DNA of 26,797 nucleotides from DATBLZ01 sp036555065 (lineage in GTDB: Bacteria > Pseudomonadota > Gammaproteobacteria > Steroidobacterales > Rariloculaceae): the NCBI GenBank assembly GCA_036555065.1, contig DATBLZ010000103.1, forward strand, positions 1 to 26,797, in the 5' to 3' direction. The position numbers and the translations under genes were made by a program. This document shows positions 1 to 7,152 of the stretch, piece after piece. Within the stretch, counting starts at the first letter, position 1, and each line of letters opens with the position of its first letter. The notes beneath the pieces were generated by a model. That model was given only the letters and a program-made list of their open reading frames with translations, was not told the DNA's origin and made no database searches.

Positions 1-366
1 GATCGAAATCGCCTCGAGCCCGGCTTGCGTCGACCAATTCCCGCCGACGGCCGCAATTGCGTCGGCGAACGCAAACGCGTCGCGATCGCCAGCGCCTTTC
101 TCGAGCAGGCCCGCGAGCAGGCTCGCGGCGCCCTCCTTGCCTTGCGGGTCCGCGAGCGCGCCGCCGCGGAGCAGAGCCTGAAAGCCGACCAAAGGAATCT
201 CGCGCCGCTCCATGAGCAGCAGCGTCAAGCCGTTGTCGAGCACGACGCGCTCGAACGGCGGCACGGCGACTCGCAACGGCGGCGTCTCGGCGGCGACAAC
301 GACCGTAGCGGCGGACATCAGAGCTCCCAGAAGCAGGCACCCGAGCGAGCGAACGGCCGCACGCAT
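1..366 (-). CDS. M16-family peptidase-like protein, zinc motif missing (partial, C-terminus off the left edge)
   Basis: The first 122 codons of a second M16 (pitrilysin/processing-peptidase-like) protein are visible. It begins with an ATG that shares its A with the TAA stop of the upstream M16 gene (TAATG), so the two are translationally coupled. Residues 1-26 look like a Sec signal peptide ending near VVVAA. An M16 N-terminal fold follows: VVLDNGLTLLLMERREIPLV, then a GGALADPQGKEG stretch. Where the active partner has HFFEH, this protein reads SLLAG, so the zinc ligands and catalytic Glu are absent. In this family an inactive subunit commonly pairs with an active one to form a heterodimer. 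It is therefore probably the non-catalytic partner of the 366-1703 product in the periplasm. The remainder of the protein is outside the window, so function beyond the family is inferred. Confidence 0.85.
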   Translation of the reverse strand, partial: MRAAVRSLGCLLLGALMSAATVVVAAETPPLRVAVPPFERVVLDNGLTLLLMERREIPLVGFQALLRGGALADPQGKEGAASLLAGLLEKGAGDRDAFAFADAIAAVGGNWSTQAGLEAISI

Positions 367-1703
367 TACGCGCCTTCAGCGGCCGGTAGGAGAATGCCGA
401 TAGTGCGGTTCCGCGCCGCGAGGACGCGCGCGGCGAGCTCCTTGACCTTCTCGGCCGTAACCTCCTCGTAACGCTGCGGCGCCTCGAAGAGCTGCAGATA
501 ATCCCCATGCAGGACCGCATACGTGCCGAGCGCGCGAGCGCGGCCATTGATCGTCGCGAGGCTCCGCCAGAAATCCGCGACGACGAGACTCTTGGCTTTG
601 TTGAGCTCTGCAGCCGTGATGCCGTCGCGCGCGACGGCTTCGATCTCGCGCGTGAACGCGGTCTCGGCGCGAAAGTCGTCACCATCGGCCGGCAGCGTCA
701 AGAAGAACCATGCGAGCCCGGGGTCGAAGCCCTCCTGCCAATACCCGTCGACCGCGATCGCGACTTTTTGCTGCTCGACGAGCGCACGGTGGAGCCGCGA
801 GGAATCGCCATCGGTCAGTATTCGCATCAGGAGCTCGAAAGCCGGCATGTCGGGGTCGGCCGCAGCCAACGAGTGATACGCGAACTGCAGCAACGGCGTT
901 TGCGCCTCGGCGTAAACGTGAACGCGCCGCTCGCCTTGCTGCTCGGGCTCTTGGGTCCGGATCGGCGGCGGCGGCGCCTGGGCCGGAATCGGCTCCAGAT
1001 ACTTTCGCGCCAGGCTGAAAACCTGTTCGGGATCGACATCGCCGGCGAGCACGAGCGTGCAGTTGTTCGGCGCGTAGTAAGTGCCGAAGAACTTCTGCAG
1101 ATCCTCGATGCTCCACGAGAGAATGTCCGACGGCCAGCCGATTGTGGGATTACCGTAAGGATGCGCGAGAAATGCGCTCGCCTGCACTTGCTCCATGAGC
1201 CGACCTTCGGTGTCATCCTCCGTGCGCAGCCGCCGCTCCGAGTACACGACGTTGCGCTCACTCTCGACGACCTCGGGCACGAACGCGAGGTTGCGCAGGC
1301 GGTCCGCCTCGAGCTCGAAAACCGCCTCGAGCGCCGTTGTCGGAAACCAATCCTGGTAGATCGTGAGATCCTCGCTCGTGGAAGCGTTGTTCGACCCGCC
1401 TGCCGCCTCCATGATCCGATCGAACTCGCCGGGCGCGCGCCGGCTCGTGCCGTTGAACATCATGTGCTCGAAGAAGTGCGCAAGGCCTGTCGTTCCCGGC
1501 ACCTCGTTACGACTGCCGGCGCGCACGAAGTTGTAGAGCGCCACGCTCGGCACGTCGCGGTCGGGCCAGACGATTACGGTCATTCCGTTTGCCAAAGTGA
1601 CGGCGCGCGGCGCCGCGGCAAGCGCGGCCATGCGCGCATCGTTCGTTGCGGCGAATGCGCTGTGCATAGTTACAAGTCCCACGAGTGTCGCGAACGCTTT
1701 CAT
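366..1703 (-). CDS. M16-family zinc metallopeptidase, periplasmic, catalytically intact
   Basis: A 445-residue secreted insulinase/processing-peptidase-like enzyme. The first 19 residues form a short signal peptide (ends near HSAFA). The inverted zinc motif HFFEH is at residues 76-80, giving ligands H76 and H80 and catalytic E79. The downstream SERNVVYSE stretch supplies E149 and E156, spaced like the acidic pair of pitrilysin, with E156 as the third zinc ligand. The typical GTTGLAHFFEHMMFNGT context and the ELEADRLRNL segment are present. About 445 residues is the usual size of the two-domain bacterial M16B type. The start codon ATG at 1703 has no clear Shine-Dalgarno sequence and lies only 11 nt after a TATACT hexamer. 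The next gene overlaps its stop and encodes a zinc-less homologue, so the pair probably works as a heterodimer degrading or maturing peptides in the periplasm. The substrate is unknown. Confidence 0.92.
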   Translation of the reverse strand: MKAFATLVGLVTMHSAFAATNDARMAALAAAPRAVTLANGMTVIVWPDRDVPSVALYNFVRAGSRNEVPGTTGLAHFFEHMMFNGTSRRAPGEFDRIMEAAGGSNNASTSEDLTIYQDWFPTTALEAVFELEADRLRNLAFVPEVVESERNVVYSERRLRTEDDTEGRLMEQVQASAFLAHPYGNPTIGWPSDILSWSIEDLQKFFGTYYAPNNCTLVLAGDVDPEQVFSLARKYLEPIPAQAPPPPIRTQEPEQQGERRVHVYAEAQTPLLQFAYHSLAAADPDMPAFELLMRILTDGDSSRLHRALVEQQKVAIAVDGYWQEGFDPGLAWFFLTLPADGDDFRAETAFTREIEAVARDGITAAELNKAKSLVVADFWRSLATINGRARALGTYAVLHGDYLQLFEAPQRYEEVTAEKVKELAARVLAARNRTIGILLPAAEGA

Positions 1704-1714
1704 GAGCCACGGCC

Positions 1715-1720
1715 AGTATA
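1715..1720 (-). promoter_or_regulatory. Candidate -10 element for the M16 pair
   Basis: TATACT on the minus strand lies 11 nt upstream of the M16 start codon. No good -35 hexamer is seen at 16-18 bp. If used, transcription would begin only a few nucleotides before the ATG, giving a nearly leaderless mRNA, which agrees with the missing Shine-Dalgarno sequence. Confidence 0.35.
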
Positions 1721-1846
1721 AGCGCCTTTGCGATTATTTGGACCGGCCTAACAGTTCTTGAGCCTTCTGCAGAGACTTGTGTAAGCCCTGTAACTATTCT
1801 TGCGTTATCGACGTATTAGGAACATGTCGAGATTAGGAGAACGGTC

Positions 1847-2137
1847 ATGAACGCGATTAGGACATTGATGCTCGGTGGGCTAGCAAGTGCCGCGATCGGC
1901 CAAGCCCACGCCGCGGACGCTTTTGCGGCTCCCCACAACGCCGGCTGCATCGCCGATGAGGTCATCGTGACGGCCCCGGCGCCTTCGAGCACGTCGATTC
2001 AGCAGGCTCTCGCCGAGGTTTCGGCGACGATCGAGGCGCAGATCCGCGAGATCGTCGCTGCCGCGCAGGAGCACCCGAGCGACGTTACGAAAATTTCATC
2101 CAATGGACGAATCCTTTTCGCCCGTTGGCGCATCTAA
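1847..2137 (+). CDS. Small secreted protein of unknown function (96 aa)
   Basis: I do not recognise this protein. It has a convincing start: ATG with an AGGAGA ribosome-binding site 6-7 nt upstream. Residues 1-22 form a signal peptide (MNAIRTLMLGGLASAAIGQ, cleavage near AHA-AD). The mature part is about 74 residues with a single Cys (in NAGCIADE). It has a DEVIVTAPAP stretch resembling the start of TonB-dependent receptor plugs, then a predicted helix (SIQQALAEVSATIEAQIREI) and a short C-terminal tail ending RWRI. It has no membrane segment after the signal peptide. The gene is transcribed divergently from the M16 peptidase pair and is convergent with the VCBS-repeat gene, with an inverted repeat after its stop. 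It is likely periplasmic or exported. A role as a substrate or partner of the M16 proteins would be a guess from position only. Confidence 0.72.
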   Translation: MNAIRTLMLGGLASAAIGQAHAADAFAAPHNAGCIADEVIVTAPAPSSTSIQQALAEVSATIEAQIREIVAAAQEHPSDVTKISSNGRILFARWRI

Positions 2138-2163
2138 GCTCATATTCGGTATGGTGGCGTTGA

Positions 2164-2238
2164 GGAGCTCCCGCTGCGGTTGAAACCATTCAGCTCTTCT
2201 CCCTCCCAGGATAGCTAAAAGGTCGCAGCGGGGGCTCC
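2164..2238. terminator. Long-stem inverted repeat between convergent genes, possible terminator
   Basis: Arms at 2164-2178 (GGAGCTCCCGCTGCG) and 2224-2238 (CGCAGCGGGGGCTCC) pair over 15 positions with one G-T type mismatch, enclosing a 45-nt loop. GTTTTG follows on the plus strand. It lies between the stop of the small secreted gene (2137) and the stop of the VCBS gene (2253), where a bidirectional terminator would be expected. The long loop is atypical of an intrinsic terminator and the T-run is short. Confidence 0.45.
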
Positions 2239-2252
2239 GTTTTGATATCGCC

Positions 2253-3761
2253 TCAGGGAAGAGGCAGCTCTGGACTCTCCGCGGGCCGCGCGGCTTCGAA
2301 CGCCGCGCGCGGCTCCGCGCTTCTGATCTGCTCGAGCCACAACACTCCGTCATAAGGTCCGCTGTTCCCGCGTGTCGTCGCGAAATCGACGTCCCCGTCG
2401 CGGTCCATGTCGCGGGCGACGAACAAATCGAACATGCCGCGCTCGCGGCGCGAAAAGTCGTGCCGCAGCCACTCGGTTCCCCGCTCGCCGCGGTTCTCGT
2501 ACCACGCGAGCCGTCCGAGCGCATCGCCGATTTTGGCGACGCCATCCTCCGTCCTCGATCCCAGGCTATAGCCGCCGGTCATGAGATCCGGGCGGCCGTC
2601 GCCGTTGATGTCGGCGATGCTCAAGCCGACGAGCGAATCCGGCGCGTATCGGCCGATGCGATGGAGCGCCCACGGCGCCCCGGACGCCTCGGGCTGCTCG
2701 AGCCAAACGGGACCCAAGCCCAAAAGCTGGCGCGTGTCGAACGTCACGATGTCGAGGCGACCGTCGCCGCTCAAGTCCACGAACTGCACATGAAATCCGT
2801 TGACGGTCGGCGCACCACCTCCGTCCGCGGCGTCCGCGGCATCGGCCACGCCGACCTCGATCGTGTGCTCGACGAAGTCGAACTCACCGTCGGCGCTGCG
2901 ATTCTCGAACCACATCATGCGCCCTTGCGCGACGCTGCCGGCGACGATATCAATGTCGCCGTCGGCGTCGAGGTCGACGGTGTAAGAATCGATCGGCCAC
3001 GGCACGCGCGTGAGCACGTGCTCGACCCACGAATCGTCGGCGAGCGGCGGTCCTTCGAGCGCGAAGAAGGATATCGTTTTCGGCTCGAGCCGCGCTTGCG
3101 TCGGATCCTGCGCGCCCTTGTTCGGGGTCACGATCTCGGGAGCTCCGTCCGCGTTCAAGTCCGCAAGGAACACACGGATGAACGAGCCGCGATTCTGGGT
3201 GACGCTCGGAATGAGGCGCGCCCAGCGCGTCGTGCGCGCGGCGGCGCCGGGATTTTCGAGATATATAAGATGCGCGAGCTCACACGCGGCGACCACGTCG
3301 AGCCAACCGTCGCCATTGAGATCGGCGATGGCGACGTCCTCGGCGGCGCCCGCCTCGGGTCCTTCGGCGAGCGTCGCGAGAACCCACTGGTCAGGATCGG
3401 CCGAGCCGTACGCGACGCGAACGTGGCCCTCGGGCACACCGTCGTATCGATCGTCGGACTCGTGAACCGAAACGATGTCCTCGTAGCCGTCGCCGTCGAG
3501 ATCGGCGATGGCGAGGCCATCGCCGCCGCGCAGCATCGTCCCATCCACGGTTTCCCCGTCGATGAGATGCTCGCGCCAGGAAATGTACGTGCCGTCGGCC
3601 GCGCGCGCTTGTGTCAGCGCAGCAGCGAGACTGCCGCTATCGTCGGCTGCGGCCGGGACGCCGGCCATTACCGCGGCAATGGCGGAAGCCACGAGCGTGG
3701 GAGCGGCTGCAGCCGCGATCTTTTTCGCGTCGCGGCTACAGCCGCTCCCACGCCATTTCAT
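2253..3761 (-). CDS. Secreted FG-GAP/VCBS-repeat beta-propeller protein
   Basis: A 502-residue exported protein built of about seven FG-GAP/VCBS-type repeats, each with a calcium-loop-like D-x-D/N-x-D-G core: for example IADLDGDGYEDIV, IADLNGDGWLDVV, LADLNADGAPEIV, VDLDADGDIDIV, VDLSGDGRLDIV, IADINGDGRPDLM and RDMDRDGDVDF. Such repeats fold as an integrin-like beta-propeller and usually bind Ca2+. No enzyme domain is seen. The frame is open further upstream into dusB, but ATG 3761 is preferred because AAGGGGGA (3765-3772) precedes it at good spacing and overlaps the dusB stop, implying coupling. Residues 1-39 form a signal peptide ending VPAAA before DD. Codons 4-22 of that signal peptide consist exactly of a REP pair (3696-3752). 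It is probably co-transcribed with dusB. The precise role (carbohydrate binding, adhesion or other) is unknown. Confidence 0.85.
   Translation of the reverse strand: MKWRGSGCSRDAKKIAAAAAPTLVASAIAAVMAGVPAAADDSGSLAAALTQARAADGTYISWREHLIDGETVDGTMLRGGDGLAIADLDGDGYEDIVSVHESDDRYDGVPEGHVRVAYGSADPDQWVLATLAEGPEAGAAEDVAIADLNGDGWLDVVAACELAHLIYLENPGAAARTTRWARLIPSVTQNRGSFIRVFLADLNADGAPEIVTPNKGAQDPTQARLEPKTISFFALEGPPLADDSWVEHVLTRVPWPIDSYTVDLDADGDIDIVAGSVAQGRMMWFENRSADGEFDFVEHTIEVGVADAADAADGGGAPTVNGFHVQFVDLSGDGRLDIVTFDTRQLLGLGPVWLEQPEASGAPWALHRIGRYAPDSLVGLSIADINGDGRPDLMTGGYSLGSRTEDGVAKIGDALGRLAWYENRGERGTEWLRHDFSRRERGMFDLFVARDMDRDGDVDFATTRGNSGPYDGVLWLEQIRSAEPRAAFEAARPAESPELPLP
3696..3752. repeat. REP pair in inverted orientation (REPIN/BIME-like), inside a coding sequence
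   Basis: Two 23-bp copies face each other at 3696-3718 and 3730-3752, separated by 11 bp. On the plus strand the second reads TCGCGGCT, AC, AGCCGCT, CCCACG, and the first is its reverse complement with one change. Each copy has its own GCGGCT/AGCCGC dyad followed by a conserved CCCACG side. The whole unit is 57 bp, i.e. 19 codons, and lies in frame as codons 4-22 of the VCBS protein. Related single copies occur at 4743-4765 and 18088-18110. The layout fits REP/REPIN elements mobilised by RAYT-type transposases. No such transposase gene is in this window. Confidence 0.85.
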
Positions 3762-3764
3762 CGG

Positions 3765-3772
3765 TCCCCCTT
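3765..3772 (-). promoter_or_regulatory. Strong ribosome-binding site that decides the VCBS gene start
   Basis: AAGGGGGA on the minus strand overlaps the last nucleotide block of dusB (TGA stop 3772-3774) and sits about 4-7 nt before ATG 3761. It supports that start over the longer upstream reading frame inside dusB, and suggests translational coupling between the two genes. Confidence 0.7.
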
Positions 3773-4737
3773 CACGCGGCGAGCGCAAAGCACTCGCGAA
3801 CCCGGCGAAGCTGCTCATGCGCCGTCTCGGCGCCATTGACGATTTCGCGAAACCTGGCATTTTCAGGATGACCCTTTGCATACCACCCAATGTGCTTGCG
3901 TGCGATGCGCACGCCGGACGGCTCGCCGTAGAACTCGTGCAAGCGCTCGACGTGCTCGAGGAGCAAGCCCGCGACCTCGCCCGATGACGGCGGCGCTAAG
4001 TGCGCGCCCGTCGAAAGGTAGTGCGCGATCTCGCGAAAAATCCACGGCCGGCCTTGTGCGGCGCGGCCGATCATGAGTCCGTCGGCGCCGGTTTGCTGCA
4101 GCACGTCGGCGGCTTTTTCTGCGGAGGCGACGTCGCCGTTCGCAAGCACCGGAATCCTGACAGCCTGCTTTATCGCTGCAATCGTGTCGTACTCGGCCTC
4201 GCCCGCGTATTGCATGTCGCGCGTGCGCCCGTGCACGGCGAGCGCGCGAATCCCGGCGTCCTCGGCGATGCGCGCGATGCGCACGCCGTTCTTGTCGTCG
4301 CGACTCCAGCCCGTGCGCATCTTCAGCGTAACGGGCACCGCAATCGCGGCGACGACCGCGGTGAGAATCCGCGCGACGAGCATTTCGTCGCGGAGCAGCG
4401 CCGAACCGGCCCACGCGTTGCAGACCTTTTTCGCCGGGCAACCCATGTTGATATCGATGATCTCGGCGCCGTGCTCGACGTTGTAGCGCGCGGCGTGGGC
4501 GAGCGCCGCGGCCTCGGCCCCCGCGATCTGCACGCCGACGGGCTCGGGCTCGGCGGCATGGTCGAGCCGATGGCGGGACTTCCGCGTCGCCCAGAGACGC
4601 GGGTCCGAGGTTGTCATCTCCGAGACCGCATAGCCCGCGCCGAGCCGCCGGCACAGGAGCCGAAACGGCTTGTCGGTGACGCCGGCCATCGGCGCCAGCA
4701 CGAGCGGCGGGTCGATCAGGTAGGGTCCGATGCGCAT
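3772..4737 (-). CDS. dusB: tRNA-dihydrouridine synthase B
   Basis: FMN-dependent enzyme that reduces specific uridines in the tRNA D-loop to dihydrouridine using NADPH. The 321-residue product has the same length as E. coli DusB and starts MRIGPYLIDPPLVLAPMAGV, closely matching that family. The catalytic cysteine is C100 in the IDINMGCPAKKV motif. Other hallmarks are VQIAGAE, TLKMRTGW, LAVHGRTR, GEAEYDTI, NGDV and the flavin-site MIGRAAQGRPWIFREI. The ATG at 4737 is chosen over a GTG at 4764, which would lie inside a REP element and add nine residues not typical of the family. It usually neighbours fis in enterobacteria, but here fis is absent and dusB sits between two genes for secreted propeller-like proteins. 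No clear Shine-Dalgarno sequence is seen, because the REP ends 5 nt before the start codon. Confidence 0.95.
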   Translation of the reverse strand: MRIGPYLIDPPLVLAPMAGVTDKPFRLLCRRLGAGYAVSEMTTSDPRLWATRKSRHRLDHAAEPEPVGVQIAGAEAAALAHAARYNVEHGAEIIDINMGCPAKKVCNAWAGSALLRDEMLVARILTAVVAAIAVPVTLKMRTGWSRDDKNGVRIARIAEDAGIRALAVHGRTRDMQYAGEAEYDTIAAIKQAVRIPVLANGDVASAEKAADVLQQTGADGLMIGRAAQGRPWIFREIAHYLSTGAHLAPPSSGEVAGLLLEHVERLHEFYGEPSGVRIARKHIGWYAKGHPENARFREIVNGAETAHEQLRRVRECFALAA

Positions 4738-4742
4738 AAGAC

Positions 4743-4765
4743 TCGCGGCTGAAGCCGCTCCCACG
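4743..4765. repeat. Single REP palindrome immediately upstream of dusB
   Basis: A 23-bp copy of the same REP family (TCGCGGCT, GA, AGCCGCT, CCCACG) fills most of the 34-bp gap between the 723-aa gene (stop at 4772) and dusB (start at 4737). Its GCGGCT/AGCCGC dyad ends 5 nt before the dusB start codon, where a ribosome-binding site would normally be. Confidence 0.85.
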
Positions 4766-4771
4766 ATTCGC

Positions 4772-6943
4772 CTAGTGCGCGAGCGGATCGGGCCGGATTT
4801 GGAACTTGACGGCCTTGCCGAGCGTGCCTTTACCGCCCTCGGTATGCCAGATCAAGTGTGTTCCGTAGTTCGCCCAAAGCGCCCGCCCCTTCCATCCCGC
4901 TTCCGGATCGTCGATGCGCCCGTCCATGCCGCGGTGATAGAAACCGAGCGGATACGGCACGCGCAGCATCGTCCACTCGCCGCTCTCGGGATCGAGCGCG
5001 AGCAACGCGTCGGAGTTCGAGCCCGTCGCGAAAGGGGTGTCTTTACCGAACCCCGAGACGTTGTGCTGATCGACCCAATTGAAATAGTGGAAATCGGCGG
5101 GAACGTCGGTGCCGCGGAACGTCGGCCCTTGCGTGCGATAGAGCGTCCAGCCCTGCTCGCAATGCGTGCCTGCGAGCGTGTCGGGCCCGTTCAACACATC
5201 GCACTTGCTGCGGTCGAAGCTCGCAAGATGACTACTGCCCGCAAGCGCGGTCCAGACGAGTCCCGTGCTGTCGATATCGATGCCGCGCGGATCGAAGCCC
5301 GGATCAGGCACCACGTAGACTTCGGTGATGCACGTTTCCGGCGGGTTGTTGCCGGGATCGACGCGCACGATGTAGCCGGGGAAGTCCTCCGACGCGCCCC
5401 AGACGGAGCTATCGACGGGGCTCGGGATCACCGCATACAGATTGTGCCGGACCTCGGTATCGCGGCGCGGATCGACGGGGCCGCCCGCTGCATTCCACGG
5501 CCGCGTGATGCGCCCGTCGCCGTTCGTATCGACGATCTGCGGGCACCAGCCCTGCGAAGCCTGCTCATCGCGCGTCTCGTCGAATTGCCGCGAGTTGACC
5601 CAACCGACGATCGGACCGAGCAGCTCGTTGAAGTACACGGTCTGATCGGGGTCGTTGTCGAACTGCAAGTGATGAGTCGCGAAACACGTGTCGATGAGCA
5701 CGAACTCGCCGGTCGCGGGGTCGTAAATCGACGTCTGGCGGTTGCTGAAGTTGAGCGGATAGTACCGTGCGAACTTGTTATCCGACCCTTCGCGGCACCA
5801 CGCGGGCTCTTCGTTCCTGATCTTCGACGTCATCCAGACGCGGCCCTTGCGGTCCATCATCGGGTTGTGCGGATCCGCAGGATTCTCGAGCCCCCACAGG
5901 TGCTGCATGCCCCAGAAATTCGACGGCATCGCGGGCGGCGGGAACCGCGAAGCAACGACGCGCGGATCCTCGCGCGTCGGAATCGTGAGCTCCCACGCAT
6001 CGTTGCCTATGGGGTCGACGACCGTGAGCTTGCCGTGTCCCGCCGAGACCGCGTACACGTAACCGTAGCCGTTGACCGTCGGATCGTTCTTGTCGGTCGT
6101 GATCTCGTCGTGCATGAACGACGAATCGACGCCCCAATCCCAAAGCGTCACTACGACGTTGCGCTCGACTCCTTCGGGCCGCGCCGGGCGCGGCGGCAAC
6201 GCGCCGGCCGCGATACGGTCGGTCCAATCGGCAAACGTCCGCGAGGCCGCTTCACGGCCGAAGATGTTATAAGCGCCGGCCATCGAGCTCCCGCGGACGC
6301 CGAGCTGCGTGCGGTATTCCCAGGTCGCCGCCGACGAACCCAAGTTCAAGTGCTTCATGTGATCGAGCGAGCGCGTGACCGCGTTGCCGACTTGATGGCA
6401 GAAATTGCACTGGCTCTTTTGATTGTTGAGCCACATCTTCTGCGACAGCATCGTCTCCGCCACGCCGTTCCCGCTCGGGCCCGTACCGGGAAATTCGCTT
6501 TCCGCCGGCGGCGCATAAAGCGAATACCAATAGTCCGCGGGATACACTCTCGCGGCCTCGGCCTCGCTCGGCGCGACGACCGCCATGAGCTCGACGTCGC
6601 GGTCGCCGGGACGGCCCTCTACGGCTACGGAATCAACGAGCCCATAACCGCGAACCCAGACGTTATAGGTCGCCTCGGGGAGCTCGGGCAGCACGAAGCG
6701 CCCGTCGTCGTCGGTCACGACAATCTTGATGAAGCCGGTTCTGAGCTCGTCGGTCTCGGCGATGACCCAGACCCCGGCCTCGGGCCCCGCGCTGCTCTGC
6801 ACTCTCCCGGTGATGTAGCCGTCGGCCATCGCGGCGGGCCGAGGGGCCGCAGAGGCGGCGGCGGCCGCGCCGACGCCGAACAGAGCCAAAAGTGCCGCTC
6901 GAATCACGAATCCCCGCGCGCGGCCGCGCTCAACCACTAGCAT
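4772..6943 (-). CDS. Secreted monohaem protein with carboxypeptidase-regulatory-like domain and propeller-like body
   Basis: A 723-residue exported protein with no named family that I can assign. Residues 1-33 form a signal peptide (hydrophobic IRAALLALFGVGAAAAASA). Residues 42-122 resemble a carboxypeptidase-regulatory-like/CnaB beta-sandwich (GYITGRVQSSAGPEAGVWV, DDDGRFVLPELPEATYNVWV). A single c-type haem site, CNFCH, lies at residues 179-183. The rest contains repeated blade-like segments reminiscent of streptogramin-lyase/SMP-30 propellers: DRKGRVWMTSKIR, DPATGEFVLIDT, DIDSTGLVWTALAGS and LDPESGEWTMLRVPYP. It also has an EF-hand-like DTNGDGRITRPW. The start is supported by GGGGAG 7-8 nt upstream. 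It is probably the first gene of an operon with dusB and the VCBS gene. A periplasmic redox or sugar/lactone-processing role is plausible but unproven. Confidence 0.8.
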   Translation of the reverse strand: MLVVERGRARGFVIRAALLALFGVGAAAAASAAPRPAAMADGYITGRVQSSAGPEAGVWVIAETDELRTGFIKIVVTDDDGRFVLPELPEATYNVWVRGYGLVDSVAVEGRPGDRDVELMAVVAPSEAEAARVYPADYWYSLYAPPAESEFPGTGPSGNGVAETMLSQKMWLNNQKSQCNFCHQVGNAVTRSLDHMKHLNLGSSAATWEYRTQLGVRGSSMAGAYNIFGREAASRTFADWTDRIAAGALPPRPARPEGVERNVVVTLWDWGVDSSFMHDEITTDKNDPTVNGYGYVYAVSAGHGKLTVVDPIGNDAWELTIPTREDPRVVASRFPPPAMPSNFWGMQHLWGLENPADPHNPMMDRKGRVWMTSKIRNEEPAWCREGSDNKFARYYPLNFSNRQTSIYDPATGEFVLIDTCFATHHLQFDNDPDQTVYFNELLGPIVGWVNSRQFDETRDEQASQGWCPQIVDTNGDGRITRPWNAAGGPVDPRRDTEVRHNLYAVIPSPVDSSVWGASEDFPGYIVRVDPGNNPPETCITEVYVVPDPGFDPRGIDIDSTGLVWTALAGSSHLASFDRSKCDVLNGPDTLAGTHCEQGWTLYRTQGPTFRGTDVPADFHYFNWVDQHNVSGFGKDTPFATGSNSDALLALDPESGEWTMLRVPYPLGFYHRGMDGRIDDPEAGWKGRALWANYGTHLIWHTEGGKGTLGKAVKFQIRPDPLAH

Positions 6944-7037
6944 AGATTCTCCCCTTCTCGATTCTCGTCTAGAACTCCGTGACGGCGAGGCTTGATGCGC
7001 TCTTAAGTTGAATCGTCGCCCGTCGCGCTCCCGTTGG

Positions 7038-7065
7038 ATTATACGAAGCCGAGGCTGCGCTTGAA
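7038..7065 (-). promoter_or_regulatory. Candidate sigma-70 promoter for the 723-aa gene
   Basis: A perfect TATAAT on the minus strand at 7038-7043 has a weak TTCAAG (-35-like, 7060-7065) 16 bp upstream. It would give a leader of roughly 85-90 nt. The 209-bp divergent region 6944-7152 shows no other convincing element and no small gene. Confidence 0.35.
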
Positions 7066-7152
7066 CATTCTTTTGAGTTTCCGTGCATGGAAATTAGGGC
7101 GCGTCCTTATAGAATACGCGGCCTTGGTCTCCCTATCTCAGGAGCAGAGCTG

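Noticed and set aside
507..1721. A 404-codon open frame on the plus strand opposite the M16 gene
   Set aside because: Arg-rich shadow with no recognisable features. The minus-strand M16 motifs are decisive.
3762..3890. Longer N-terminus for the VCBS protein starting inside dusB
   Set aside because: It would overlap dusB by more than 100 nt and bury the signal peptide. ATG 3761 has a strong ribosome-binding site.
4738..4764. GTG start for dusB inside the REP element
   Set aside because: It would add nine low-complexity residues encoded by the repeat. ATG 4737 gives exactly the family start and length.
4730..6940. A 736-codon open frame on the plus strand opposite the monohaem protein gene
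   Set aside because: It is an antisense frame held open by high GC and codon bias. Its product is Arg/Val/Asp-rich with no domain signature, while the minus-strand frame has a signal peptide, a haem site and a ribosome-binding site.
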